Shown in pieces: positions 34,993-44,622 of a stretch of DNA of 64,000 nt (its first letter is position 1; every line of letters begins with the position of its first letter). Made by a program: the position numbers and the translations under genes. A model generated the notes under the pieces. It made no database searches and was not told where the DNA came from. It saw nothing but the letters and a program-made list of their open reading frames with translations. Origin of the DNA: Prevotella sp. UBA2444. Its GTDB lineage: Bacteria; Bacteroidota; Bacteroidia; Bacteroidales; Bacteroidaceae. The stretch is taken from assembly GCA_002342665.1 (NCBI GenBank), contig DDQK01000025.1:62001-126000 (forward strand). The letters run 5' to 3'.

Positions 34993-37356
34993 CTATTCGT
35001 TCTTGTAGTAAACGGTAATTCGCATTAAATTATTTGGGTCGGTAAAGTAACCAGTATCCGTCCAGTACTCGTTGTGGCCATTTAAATTGTTGACCTTCAT
35101 TCCGTTATTGTCGTACCCCTTCCAAGTGGCTATCCAGCCATTGTCATTGTCTAGGCTGATGTCGGTAGCCTCAACCTCCCATTTGCTACTTCCATCGTTG
35201 TCTTCGCGACCTGCTGTTAAATTCTTTATAGGCCCCAGCTTATCACCCGTCCTGGTGAAACTGAATGAAACGTATTCTCTGAAGGATGAGTCTTTGTTTT
35301 CAGCTTTAACGATGTAGGTGTTGCCATCATTTGTAATATTTATTTTAGACTCTATAAAACCTATCTTGAAGAAACCTGTGGCACGATCTCCATAACGGGT
35401 GGTTGTGTAATCAAACTCCAAGTCGATGTCTATGATTTTAAATCCAGCCCCCGCCGCTTGCGTCACGGTGATTGCTTGCAGAGATACGTCGTCTGTAGAT
35501 TTCGGGTCGGGATTATTGGTGCCGAAGGCGTAGACAGTGCCGACGCGCTCCTCGTTAGTATTGTTTGGAGAGGCCTTGACTATGATGCTTTGGTCGTTGG
35601 AGATAGTGACGGTCACCCAGTCCTCACAGTCTTTGTCGGTGAATCCCCCGTAGTATTCGTAGGTCTTGGCATCGATGCTGACAGTCTGCTCGCCGCCATT
35701 GGCATCGAATCTCAGTTCGGTGGGGGTCACCCCTATCTGCGGTTTGTCCTCCTGCCCACTATGGGCGGCTTGCGTGATGGTAAGTGTGCCTGTGGCAGCG
35801 ACGGCCTTGCCGTCGAATGAGACGTCTACCTTGAGCGTGGCCGAGCGCGGCTTGTCGTCGGTGTTCTCCTCAAGGTTAAGGGTGAGCGTCTTGCCGCTGC
35901 GACTGACATGTAGCCATTCCACGTCATTACGCTGGAAGCGGGCATAGGGACAATTGGTCAATATTTCCACCGTTACCTTACCGCCTTTAGCCACGGCCTG
36001 CACTTTTTCTGGCGAGAAGCCGACGGTGGCCTTTGTAGTCTGAGGCTGGGCCTCCACCTCCACCTTGCCGGGCTTTTCCTCCGGCACTTTTTGCGTGGTG
36101 CGCTCACCGCTGGTAGTGACAACGGTGATGTTCTTCTCGCCAGGCTTAGTCACTATGTGTGTCGTACCGTCCTTATCAGGGAATCCGATGGTGATGTTTC
36201 CCTCTTTTACGTCCTCGATGATACTGACTGCGATACCTGTCGGCGTGTTCTTCTGGATCTCATAGAGGTTCATGCCCAGCCCTTCTGCAATTTCCTCATC
36301 GGCCTGTTCCAAAGCATGGCTGGTGGCGAAGTCAGTGATTTCGCCGGCCAAGCGCTCCAGACCTCCTGGGTCGTCACCGATCAGGTCACCAGCCTTGTCT
36401 TTCACATATTTGCTGCCTAACTGAGCGGCGAACCTTTTCAGGTCGGCTGTGGTAGCCTTGCCCTCCTTGATCTTCTTGGCGAGTTTGATGGTCTCCTCCG
36501 AGATGTCGTTGATATCAACCCACTTGCCCACGTAGCCGCCTGTAACTTCGTCGATGCAAGAGACGTAGAACGTGCCGCCTTTCTCTGCCACTTCTTTAGT
36601 GACTTCATGTGCATCCTTCCAGCGAGGATTGCCAGGCCCATTATCATAGAGCTCAGCATATTTATCGAAGTAGGCAGCCACGTGGCCAGTTCCCTCACCC
36701 TCACCGGCGGTGAGCCATGTTTCATGAATGGCCGAACTTTGGTTTATATAGTCGCCATTATAAAAGTTGATGAACCACTGGCGAGCACTGCTCTCGCCAT
36801 TCTTGAAACGCTGCGGCAGTTCGTTGAACAATTGTTGCATAGCATTTTCATTCCCCGTAACCTTGAGGTTATTCAGGATAGTGGTCATGCGTTCGTGTGA
36901 CTTCTTCTGAACGTCGTTTAGAGCATAGCACCAGCCAGCAAAGTCCAGGAATATGCCGCGTGTCACGGTGGATTTGGTCAATATGCCGTTGGTCTCCAGC
37001 CGCTCTAATGCTTCCTGATAATGGTTGGCGTTTTCGAGTAAATCTGTCACGTAGCTGTAGAATTTGGTGCCACTGGTATGGCTGCCCGCTCCACCATAGA
37101 GTTCGCCTTGCCAGTCGTCGCTCATCATTTTGGCATACTGTAGCCGTAAGCCTTCCATCTTCAACGACAATTCTATCAGAGCGTCGATGTCGCTCATCTT
37201 GAAGTCTTTGGCAGTAACAGACGAGGTGTAGGGAATTTGTTCGAAATCACCGTCCTTGATGTCATCCCCGCTTGAACTGCAGGCTGAAAGCATGAAAGAA
37301 AACATGCATACAAACAGGAAGCATAGCCATCCGAAAAGTCTTTTCTTTGTTTCCAT
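34993..37356 (-). CDS. Large BACON-domain lipoprotein
   Basis: The 787-aa protein has a lipoprotein signal (FMLSAC, Cys26). Residues about 45-420 form a mostly helical region I do not recognise. Two BACON Ig-like domains follow (about 440-535 and 540-635), each ending in the ITQAA/VTQAA strand typical of Bacteroidetes surface proteins. The C-terminal ~150 residues form a further beta domain. BACON domains usually sit on cell-surface proteins that contact carbohydrate or mucin. The start at 37356 is chosen for its signal peptide; the longer frame adds a second hydrophobic stretch that is not needed. It is a single gene beside the palindrome at 37438-37475. Confidence 0.82.
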   Translation of the reverse strand: METKKRLFGWLCFLFVCMFSFMLSACSSSGDDIKDGDFEQIPYTSSVTAKDFKMSDIDALIELSLKMEGLRLQYAKMMSDDWQGELYGGAGSHTSGTKFYSYVTDLLENANHYQEALERLETNGILTKSTVTRGIFLDFAGWCYALNDVQKKSHERMTTILNNLKVTGNENAMQQLFNELPQRFKNGESSARQWFINFYNGDYINQSSAIHETWLTAGEGEGTGHVAAYFDKYAELYDNGPGNPRWKDAHEVTKEVAEKGGTFYVSCIDEVTGGYVGKWVDINDISEETIKLAKKIKEGKATTADLKRFAAQLGSKYVKDKAGDLIGDDPGGLERLAGEITDFATSHALEQADEEIAEGLGMNLYEIQKNTPTGIAVSIIEDVKEGNITIGFPDKDGTTHIVTKPGEKNITVVTTSGERTTQKVPEEKPGKVEVEAQPQTTKATVGFSPEKVQAVAKGGKVTVEILTNCPYARFQRNDVEWLHVSRSGKTLTLNLEENTDDKPRSATLKVDVSFDGKAVAATGTLTITQAAHSGQEDKPQIGVTPTELRFDANGGEQTVSIDAKTYEYYGGFTDKDCEDWVTVTISNDQSIIVKASPNNTNEERVGTVYAFGTNNPDPKSTDDVSLQAITVTQAAGAGFKIIDIDLEFDYTTTRYGDRATGFFKIGFIESKINITNDGNTYIVKAENKDSSFREYVSFSFTRTGDKLGPIKNLTAGREDNDGSSKWEVEATDISLDNDNGWIATWKGYDNNGMKVNNLNGHNEYWTDTGYFTDPNNLMRITVYYKNE

Positions 37357-37437
37357 TTTTCTTATCGTTTTAATGGTTAATAATATAATATGTGGCAAAT
37401 ATAGGAAGAAAAGACAGAAAAAGACTCGCATTTTGCA

Positions 37438-37475
37438 AAAATCGACTAACTTTTTGCAAAAAGTTAGTCGATTTT
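37438..37475. repeat. Perfect 38-bp palindrome
   Basis: AAAATCGACTAACTTTTTG (37438-37456) is followed with no loop by its exact reverse complement (37457-37475). TTTTGCAAAAA occurs at 37431 and again at 37452, so the element is both palindromic and tandem. It lies between the BACON gene promoter region and the end of the ABC ATPase gene; the interval 37476-37553 holds nothing else. Confidence 0.8.
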
Positions 37476-37553
37476 CTCGTTTTCGGACAAATTATTGCAT
37501 TATGCCGGCCGCTTTTTAGGCGTAAGGGTGGTGGCTGGTGTCACCAGAGGCTG

Positions 37554-38258
37554 TTATTCGCTCACGTCGAAATAGTGCTCCAGCTCCTCTCGTGCACTGC
37601 CTTCAGTGTTCGGCAGGTCACGGATGATGCAGCCTTTCTCCAACAGAGCAATACGGGTGGAGATGTCGACAGTATGCTGCAGGTTGTGACTCGAAATGAG
37701 GATGGTGGCCCCTGTCTCCTGATTGTACTCCTTCAACACGTGCTTGAGGACATTCTGCGAAGAAGGATCCAGGAAATTGAAAGGCTCGTCGAGGATGACC
37801 AGCTTCGGACGGTTGAAGAGTGCTGCGATGATGCCGACCTTCTGTTTGTTACCAGCAGAGAGGTTACGGATAAGTTTCTTTCCGCCGAATATCTCCCCGC
37901 CAGAAAGTCGCTCATAGGGCTTGAGCCGCTCATCGACCTCCGTCTGCGGAATGCCGGAGATCTTGCCCAGGAAGGCAAAGTACTCTTCAGGTGTGAGGAA
38001 GTCGATGAGGAACCCTTCGTCGATATAGGCACCAGTCTGCTCTTTCCATGACTCGGAAGTTGCTGGGTTGACACCATCGATGGAGACTTCGCCCTCATCG
38101 GGCTTCAGCAGGTCGAGTATCATCCGGAAGAGGGTAGTCTTACCGGCTCCGTTGTTACCTACAAGGCCAAGGATATCCCCATCGTTCACTTGGAACGAGG
38201 GGATATCGCTGGCAAGGGTCTGGCCAAATGCCTTCTTGATATTTTGAATCTGTATCAT
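37554..38258 (-). CDS. ABC transporter ATP-binding protein
   Basis: The 234-aa ATPase has Walker A GNNGAGKTT (about residues 35-43), the signature LSAGNKQKV (about 133-141), Walker B LVILDEPFNFLDP (about 153-165) and the switch His in ISSHNLQHTV (about 188-197). The layout fits exporter or ABC-2-type ATPases. No permease gene is adjacent: upstream is secA (3-nt gap) and downstream is the palindrome, so its membrane partner must be encoded elsewhere. Substrate unknown. Confidence 0.88.
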   Translation of the reverse strand: MIQIQNIKKAFGQTLASDIPSFQVNDGDILGLVGNNGAGKTTLFRMILDLLKPDEGEVSIDGVNPATSESWKEQTGAYIDEGFLIDFLTPEEYFAFLGKISGIPQTEVDERLKPYERLSGGEIFGGKKLIRNLSAGNKQKVGIIAALFNRPKLVILDEPFNFLDPSSQNVLKHVLKEYNQETGATILISSHNLQHTVDISTRIALLEKGCIIRDLPNTEGSAREELEHYFDVSE

Positions 38259-38261
38259 AGT

Positions 38262-41200
38262 CTATACGATTCCCTTTCCGTGACAGTTCTTGAATTTCTT
38301 ACCGGATCCGCAGGGGCAGGGATCGTTACGTCCGGGCAACTTGTCCTTGATGATAGGCGTACGGGGCTGCTGGGCACGGGTATCCTGTTGGGCTGCGGCC
38401 TGCTGGTTCTTGTCGACCAACTGCTCCTCATTCATATCCTGCTTGCTCTCGGTGTACTGCTGGCGCTGGGTGCGCTGCTCGGGTGCAGCCTCCTGTACCT
38501 GTTGCACCTCAGGAATCTGGGCACGTGTGAGGATGGAGGTGATGCGGTTGTACATCTCATTGATCATGGCATCCCACACCTTGGCACTCTCGAGCTTGAA
38601 GATGAGCAACGGGTCCTTCTGCTCGTATGAGGCATTCTGTACGGAGTGCTTCAGCTCGTCGAGCTGTCGCAGGTTCTCCTTCCAGGAGTCGTCGATGATA
38701 TGGAGCAGGATGCTCTTCTCGAACTCCTTGACCACCGACTTACACTCAGTCTCGTAGGCCTCACGCAGATTGCAGGGGATGTTATACATCCGTCGACCGT
38801 CAGTGATGGGCACCATGATACGCTCGTACATCTGTCCCTGGGTTTCGTACACCTGCTTGATGATGGGCTGTGCGACAGATTGGATACGCTCTGTGCGGCG
38901 ATTGAAATTATCGATGGCAGCCTGGAAGGCATTCTCGGTAAGCTGTTCACGCTGCGTGTTGATGAACTCCTCGCTGGTGAAAGGCACCTCCATCGAGAGG
39001 ACATGCAGGAATTCCTCCTTGCAGCCATTATAGTCGTTGTTGTCGATGATATTGACGACACGGTCCCAGATGATGTTGGCGATATCCATACCGATACGCT
39101 CACCCATCAGTGCATGACGGCGCTTCTCGTAGATGACGGTACGCTGTTTGTTCATCACGTCATCGTATTCAATCAGACGCTTACGGATACCGAAGTTGTT
39201 CTCCTCAACCTTCTTCTGGGCACGCTCGATGCTCTTCGAGATCATCGGCGACTCAATCATCTCACCATCCTTGAAGCCCAGACGGTCCATCACGCCAGCG
39301 ATACGCTCAGAGGCAAACAGACGCATTAGCTTGTCTTCGAGCGATACGTAGAAAACGGAGCTGCCCGGGTCTCCCTGACGACCGGCACGACCACGCAACT
39401 GACGGTCTACACGACGGCTTTCATGACGCTCGGTACCGATGATGGCCAGACCACCTGCAGCCTTCACCTCAGGCGAGAGTTTGATATCGGTACCACGACC
39501 AGCCATGTTGGTAGCGATGGTCACGGCACCCTTGCCATTGGTAGACTGTCCGGCAAGTGCCACGATGTCGGCCTCCTTCTGGTGGAGCTTGGCATTGAGC
39601 ACCTGATGGGGGATACCCTCGCGCTTGCCTGTCTCGGGATTCACATACATGTCAAGCATACGCGAGAGCAATTCGGAGATCTCCACCGAGGTGGTACCAA
39701 TCAGGGTGGGGCGACCAGCATTTCGCATCTTCACGATCTCCTCGATGACGGCACGGAACTTCTCACGCTGAGTCTTGTAGACACGGTCGTCCTGGTCGTT
39801 GCGGATGACAGGACGGTTGGTGGGAATCTCCACCACGTCGAGTTTATAGATATCCCAGAACTCACCAGCCTCTGTCGATGCTGTACCGGTCATACCAGCC
39901 AGCTTGTGATACATACGGAAGTAGTTCTGCAGGGTGATGGTGGCAAAGGTCTGTGTGGCAGCCTCTACCTTCACGTGCTCCTTGGCCTCCACAGCCTGAT
40001 GGAGACCATCGCTCCAGCGGCGCCCTTCCATGATACGTCCTGTCTGCTCGTCGACGATCTTCACCTCGCCATCGATTACAACGTATTCATCATCGCGATT
40101 GAACATACAGTAGGCCTTCAACAGCTGCTGGAGAGTATGCACGCGTTCGCTCTGTACAGCGTAGTGGGAGAGGAGCTCATCCTTCTTGTCAACGCGCTCC
40201 TGGTCGGAAAGGTCTGTCTCGGCCTCAAGTGCAGAGAGCTGACCTGCGATATCAGGCAGTACGAAGAGTTCGGCATCGTTGACTTGTTTTGCGAGCCAGG
40301 CTGTACCCTTATCGGTGAGGTCGCATGAGTTGAGCTTCTCGTCAACCACGAAATAAAGGGGCTCTACGGCCTCAGGCATACGACGGTTGTTGTTCTCCAT
40401 GTAGATTTCCTCTGTCTTGAGCATGCCTGCCTTGATTCCTTCTTCGGAGAGATACTTGATGAGGGGCTTGTTCTTCGGCAGAGCCTTGTGGGAGCGATAG
40501 AGTGAGAGGAATCCCTGGTCGAGTTTCTCCTGCCCCTCCTTCTTGTTGCCGGCTTCCATCAGTCTGTTACCTTCGGTGATGAGGGTCTTGGCATCAGCCA
40601 GATATTGGGTGGCCAACTGACGCTGAACACCAACAAGGCGCTCCACCAGCGGCTGGTATTCCTCGAACATCTGGTCGTCGCCCTTAGGCACAGGACCAGA
40701 GATGATCAGGGGGGTACGTGCATCGTCGATCAACACAGAGTCGACCTCGTCGACGATGGCGTAGTTATGACTGCGCTGCACCAAGTCGGCAGGTGAGATA
40801 GCCATATTGTCACGCAGATAGTCGAAACCGAACTCATTGTTGGTACCGAATGTGATATCTGCCTGATAGGCACGACGACGAGCCTCAGAGTTGGGCTGGT
40901 GCTTGTCGATACAGTCTACGCTCAGGCCATGGAACATATAGAGCGGTCCCATCCACTCAGAGTCACGCTTGGCCAGATAGTCGTTGACCGTCACCACATG
41001 GACGCCATTGCCGGTCAGGGCATTCAGGAAGACAGGCAGGGTAGCTACCAAGGTCTTACCTTCACCTGTTGCCATCTCGGCAATCTTTCCCTGATGGAGA
41101 ACCACGCCACCGAAGAGCTGTACGTCGTAGTGGATCATCTCCCATTTCAGGTCGTTGCCACCAGCAGTCCAGTGATTGTGATAGATGGCCTTGTCACCAT

Positions 41201-41648
41201 CGATGGTGATGAAGTCCTTGCGGGGATCGGCTGCCAGTTCACGGTCGAAGTCTGTAGCCGTGACGATGGTCTCCTCATTCTCGGCGAAGCGGCGTGCAGT
41301 CTCCTTAACGATGGCAAACACCTCGAACATCACCTCGTTGAGAGCCTTCTCATAGATATCGAGCACTTCCTTCTCTATTTTGTCGATTTCTGCAAAAATG
41401 TCAGCGCGCTCGTCGATAGGCGTGCTCTCAATCTTTGCCTTCAGTTCGGCTATCTTTGCCTTCTGCTCCTTGGCAGACGACTGTACTTGCTGCTGCAGCT
41501 CCTTGGTACGGGCACGCAGGGCGTCATTGTCGAGTGCTTCGATCTGGGGCGATACTTGCTTTATCTTCTCCACAAGGGGCTGAATCAGTTTCATATCGCG
41601 CGACGATTTGTCGCCGAACAATGACTTGAGAATCTTGTTGAAATTCAT
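38262..41648 (-). CDS. secA: Preprotein translocase ATPase SecA
   Basis: SecA drives proteins through SecYEG. The 1128-aa length exceeds E. coli SecA (901) because of insertions common in Bacteroidetes, including a Lys/Glu-rich N-terminal segment near 50-85. Visible motifs include [16 protein letters not shown] (Walker A, about 187-202), [17 protein letters not shown] (DEAD box), [12 protein letters not shown] and [21 protein letters not shown]. The C-terminal zinc-binding tail [13 protein letters not shown] closes the protein and recruits SecB or ribosomes in other bacteria. Its own promoter is at 41698-41729; the ABC ATPase gene follows. Confidence 0.97.
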   Translation of the reverse strand: MNFNKILKSLFGDKSSRDMKLIQPLVEKIKQVSPQIEALDNDALRARTKELQQQVQSSAKEQKAKIAELKAKIESTPIDERADIFAEIDKIEKEVLDIYEKALNEVMFEVFAIVKETARRFAENEETIVTATDFDRELAADPRKDFITIDGDKAIYHNHWTAGGNDLKWEMIHYDVQLFGGVVLHQGKIAEMATGEGKTLVATLPVFLNALTGNGVHVVTVNDYLAKRDSEWMGPLYMFHGLSVDCIDKHQPNSEARRRAYQADITFGTNNEFGFDYLRDNMAISPADLVQRSHNYAIVDEVDSVLIDDARTPLIISGPVPKGDDQMFEEYQPLVERLVGVQRQLATQYLADAKTLITEGNRLMEAGNKKEGQEKLDQGFLSLYRSHKALPKNKPLIKYLSEEGIKAGMLKTEEIYMENNNRRMPEAVEPLYFVVDEKLNSCDLTDKGTAWLAKQVNDAELFVLPDIAGQLSALEAETDLSDQERVDKKDELLSHYAVQSERVHTLQQLLKAYCMFNRDDEYVVIDGEVKIVDEQTGRIMEGRRWSDGLHQAVEAKEHVKVEAATQTFATITLQNYFRMYHKLAGMTGTASTEAGEFWDIYKLDVVEIPTNRPVIRNDQDDRVYKTQREKFRAVIEEIVKMRNAGRPTLIGTTSVEISELLSRMLDMYVNPETGKREGIPHQVLNAKLHQKEADIVALAGQSTNGKGAVTIATNMAGRGTDIKLSPEVKAAGGLAIIGTERHESRRVDRQLRGRAGRQGDPGSSVFYVSLEDKLMRLFASERIAGVMDRLGFKDGEMIESPMISKSIERAQKKVEENNFGIRKRLIEYDDVMNKQRTVIYEKRRHALMGERIGMDIANIIWDRVVNIIDNNDYNGCKEEFLHVLSMEVPFTSEEFINTQREQLTENAFQAAIDNFNRRTERIQSVAQPIIKQVYETQGQMYERIMVPITDGRRMYNIPCNLREAYETECKSVVKEFEKSILLHIIDDSWKENLRQLDELKHSVQNASYEQKDPLLIFKLESAKVWDAMINEMYNRITSILTRAQIPEVQQVQEAAPEQRTQRQQYTESKQDMNEEQLVDKNQQAAAQQDTRAQQPRTPIIKDKLPGRNDPCPCGSGKKFKNCHGKGIV

Positions 41649-41697
41649 ATTCTTGATTACTTTTTGTTTTTTTACTTACATTATTTATAAACGGGTG

Positions 41698-41729
41698 CAA
41701 AGTTACGAATAAAATCCGTAACCACCAAA
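41698..41729 (-). promoter_or_regulatory. Promoter for secA
   Basis: TAACTTTG on the minus strand (41698-41705), 20-nt spacer, TTTG (41726-41729). The leader to the secA ATG is about 45 nt. Confidence 0.75.
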
Positions 41730-41778
41730 GTTCTCACCACAAATCCGTTAAAATCCAGTTTTATATATCATCTGCGGC

Positions 41779-43347
41779 TCAGAACAATGGTTCGGAGGAG
41801 CATGCATTAGGCGCCCTGATACGGATAGACTTCGCAAGAGTCGGAGCAATGCGGTCTGTGGTAACAGGTGTCTTGACGCGTTCGGACTTGATGCCTGCAC
41901 CGTAGAAAATAATGGGGAACTGGGTGAAAGAGGCGCGTGACAGCTGACTCTCGCGCGATGTCTCGTTCTGGAGCTCCCAGCCTGGTGACACCTCAATCAG
42001 TATATCACCGTTGTGTTCCTGGTTGAAGCCGTTGCGAATCTTGGAAATCTGCTGGTTATTCCCTCCAAGGAGTTGGATGAAGGTATAGACATTGGCCACA
42101 CCCGACACCTGGGAGATGAACTCCTGGGCCCGCTGGGTGGCATCAGTCAGACTGATACGCTTCGACTCCAACAGTTTGTGATTCAGATATATCTCATTGC
42201 CATAGCAGGTCTCCACATAGTGCCCCTGCCCCCATACTGCCCCGAAATACATATTGAGCAGGTTGGCAGTACGGTTGATAAAGAATGTGCCTGTAGGAAC
42301 GCGATACTTGGCATAGTCGGCACTCTCGGCATCACTATAGCCTGTACTCGTCAGCACGAAGAGCACATGCTCGGCTCCCAACTTGTCCTCTATGGCCTTG
42401 ATGAGCTTTCCCAGTTCGCGGTCGAGACGGAGATAGGTATCCTGAAGCTCCATCTGACAGTCTGTCATAGCCTGGTGACTAAAGTTGCCGGCATAGTAGG
42501 TCAGGCAAAGCAAGTCTGTCACTCTGTCGTAACCCAGTGTCTGACTGATGACACACTGCTGAGCCAGTTCGGTGATATCTGAATTGATCAGGGCACTCGT
42601 CTTATATTCGATGAATTTTCTTTCTCCTTTGAAGGTATGGTTGAAAGGCTTCTGATCTCCGACATGCTGGTAGTAGTTGAATGTGCCGGACACCTCATTA
42701 AAGGGCTGCCAGACGGCCTTCTCTATCGTCTTTGAATTCGATTGTAAGTCATTGAAATTCTGAACAAATTGCGGTATATTGTTAGAGTAATACTGTGACC
42801 CCTTCCAATAGCCTCTCCAATCGTCGAGCCAGAAGGCTCCGTCAGCAGCATGGCCTGCAGAGAGAATAGCCGCATCTGCCGTAGGAGCGATGCTGAAAAT
42901 CTTTGCCATTCCGTTTGTGGCCACCTTCAGTTCGTCGCCAATGGAGGAGACCATCAGCTGAGCCGCAGAGGGAATGCCGGGCTTCTTCAAGTCCTCGGTG
43001 CAACCCACAGGCCGGAGTGTCTCTTTGTCGAGCCATTTCTCACTGACGATGCTATGGTAGTAGGGCGATACGCCAGTGATGACTGACGCGATGGCAGATG
43101 CTCTGTCAATCTTGGAAAATGAATAGGAGGCATTGTCGTATACCAGTCCCTGACGGAACAGGCGCCTGAATCCGTCGTTGCCGAAAACAGGCGAGAAGGC
43201 CTCGAGATAGTCGGTACGTAACTGGTCGATAGTGATATTCACCACCAGGCGAGGTGCATATCTGATGCTGTCTTGAGCCTGAGCGTCCTCCGTGTTGAAT
43301 CCCAACACGGCCAGCAATGTGATATATAGGTATCTGTTTCTACGCAT
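41779..43347 (-). CDS. Alkaline-phosphatase-fold secreted protein, probably inactive
   Basis: The 522-aa product has a signal peptide (cleavage near AQAQ, about residue 25) and aligns by eye along its length with PafA-type alkaline phosphatase/phosphodiesterase proteins. Markers include LVVNITIDQLRTDYLEAF, the GHAADGAFWLDD segment, and DTYLRLDRELGKLI. The usual catalytic pieces are altered: the nucleophile loop with GHAS-ITG is SAIASVITG, LTADHG is LTSTGYS, and the C-terminal metal His segment is ASFTQFPIIFYG. One metal Asp (IDQ) and a His (FSHQ) remain. It is probably a pseudoenzyme with a binding or structural role. It overlaps the DUF4105 gene by 8 nt. Confidence 0.8.
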   Translation of the reverse strand: MRRNRYLYITLLAVLGFNTEDAQAQDSIRYAPRLVVNITIDQLRTDYLEAFSPVFGNDGFRRLFRQGLVYDNASYSFSKIDRASAIASVITGVSPYYHSIVSEKWLDKETLRPVGCTEDLKKPGIPSAAQLMVSSIGDELKVATNGMAKIFSIAPTADAAILSAGHAADGAFWLDDWRGYWKGSQYYSNNIPQFVQNFNDLQSNSKTIEKAVWQPFNEVSGTFNYYQHVGDQKPFNHTFKGERKFIEYKTSALINSDITELAQQCVISQTLGYDRVTDLLCLTYYAGNFSHQAMTDCQMELQDTYLRLDRELGKLIKAIEDKLGAEHVLFVLTSTGYSDAESADYAKYRVPTGTFFINRTANLLNMYFGAVWGQGHYVETCYGNEIYLNHKLLESKRISLTDATQRAQEFISQVSGVANVYTFIQLLGGNNQQISKIRNGFNQEHNGDILIEVSPGWELQNETSRESQLSRASFTQFPIIFYGAGIKSERVKTPVTTDRIAPTLAKSIRIRAPNACSSEPLF

Positions 43348-44518
43348 TCTTGTAATGACTTAAATATCTTGTAAGCAAACATAGTGCCAAAATCATCATA
43401 CCCTCTGCATATTTCTGGAAAAGACTACCAATCGAGAAGAGGATGATCATGGTCAGCAAGACAATCCACCAACGTGTATTCGGCTTCCGTTTCAGAACTG
43501 CAGGGATGAAGAATAGGGGTATGGGATTGATGAGCAACAGTTGCAGATTGAGACTGGTTGTGGGGTGCTGGGAGAAGATCATCACAAACAGCACGCAGCC
43601 TGCCAGGCCCTGCACCAGCATGAGACATGCATCCCAGTACTTGAACATCTTATGCCGACGCCATTCGATGCTGAAGACGGCCATACAGATGACCAGAAGG
43701 AACACGAACACCGTCAGGGGAGACCAGGGGAAGTCGGATTCCACCACCTGTACTCCCGGTGGCACCAGCATCCGACGCTCGTTGACCAGTGGGCGATATT
43801 CACCATTGGCGTATATTTGAGCATGGTCGAAATCGTACATCAGGTTGGCTGGTAAGAATTCCTGTTGCTCTCTGGTGGTGGGCAGGTCGGCCCGGATGCC
43901 CAGGAGCATGTCGTTGCCGAAGGTGGCCCATGGGTGATTTCGTGTACACTCATGGATCATCTGACGATAGGATGGGGTATAGTCCTCGCGAGCCTGATAC
44001 TCGAGTTTTCCCTCCAGGCACCGCTCTACCATGTCCCGGGGACGCGTAGAACAGTTGTCGTAGAAGTAATTGTAGCGGTATACCCGGCTGTCGGGCATCA
44101 GGTTGACTTTGAGTGCCTCCTGGATACGCATCTTTTCCTGTGGAGTCAGGTTCAGCACCTGTTCCGTCACTGAACTGCCCCATTCCTTGTAGTAGGCACA
44201 GAAATAGCTGAGCGGTGATGCTGCCAGTTCATAGTCTGTCAGGCCAAAGACGAAGCGGAGCACGAAGAAGGGAGCGTCGAAACTGAAACTGCCCCAGTTG
44301 AAGATGGCATCGTCGCCAGTCCTTAGGTCATGGTAGCGCAGGGCCGTGTGTCCATAGAGACTATAAATCTCCTCGTGGGGTGAGCAGGTAAGAAGGCTCA
44401 CCTCTACTGAGTCCATATACTCGACTCCAGGGGCATTGTCCGCAACGGCTTCAGTTGACATCAAAGAAGCGGCAAACAAAAGACAAAATGTCCTAAAAAT
44501 CTTTTTAAATTGTTTCAC
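43340..44518 (-). CDS. DUF4105 (Lnb N-terminal periplasmic domain) membrane protein
   Basis: The 392-aa protein has a signal peptide (about 1-26), a DUF4105/Lnb_N periplasmic domain (about 35-260) with EEIYSLYGHTALRYHD, FNWGSFSFDAPFF and NYFYDNCSTRPRD (conserved Asn-Cys-Ser), and four C-terminal membrane helices (about 265-385). The Cys and His pattern resembles papain-like NlpC/P60 relatives, but activity is unproven. The annotated start is GTG at 44518, and a TAATTTTG box lies only 4 nt upstream (44523-44530). Either that box is not the promoter or the start is unusual. It is translated together with the phosphatase-fold protein. Confidence 0.82.
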   Translation of the reverse strand: MKQFKKIFRTFCLLFAASLMSTEAVADNAPGVEYMDSVEVSLLTCSPHEEIYSLYGHTALRYHDLRTGDDAIFNWGSFSFDAPFFVLRFVFGLTDYELAASPLSYFCAYYKEWGSSVTEQVLNLTPQEKMRIQEALKVNLMPDSRVYRYNYFYDNCSTRPRDMVERCLEGKLEYQAREDYTPSYRQMIHECTRNHPWATFGNDMLLGIRADLPTTREQQEFLPANLMYDFDHAQIYANGEYRPLVNERRMLVPPGVQVVESDFPWSPLTVFVFLLVICMAVFSIEWRRHKMFKYWDACLMLVQGLAGCVLFVMIFSQHPTTSLNLQLLLINPIPLFFIPAVLKRKPNTRWWIVLLTMIILFSIGSLFQKYAEGMMILALCLLTRYLSHYKNA

Positions 44519-44575
44519 GATGCAAAATTAACCTATATTTTTCACTTTCCATGCGTTTAGTTCGTTTTTTTTTGA

Positions 44576-44583
44576 TAATTTTG
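44576..44583 (+). promoter_or_regulatory. Likely -7 box for the outer-membrane protein gene
   Basis: TAATTTTG followed by CACG. The -33 region is T-rich but without a clear TTTG at the expected distance. Confidence 0.5.
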
Positions 44584-44622
44584 CACGCTGAAATGATTTT
44601 CATGAATATAAAGGTACACAAT

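Noticed and set aside
34805..35008. 67-codon plus-strand frame between the Rpn and BACON genes
   Set aside because: No promoter, no similarity, and it runs into the 3' end of the BACON gene on the other strand.
44523..44530. TAATTTTG as the promoter of the DUF4105 gene
   Set aside because: It lies only 4 nt from the assigned GTG start and lacks a -33 partner, so it cannot be called with confidence.
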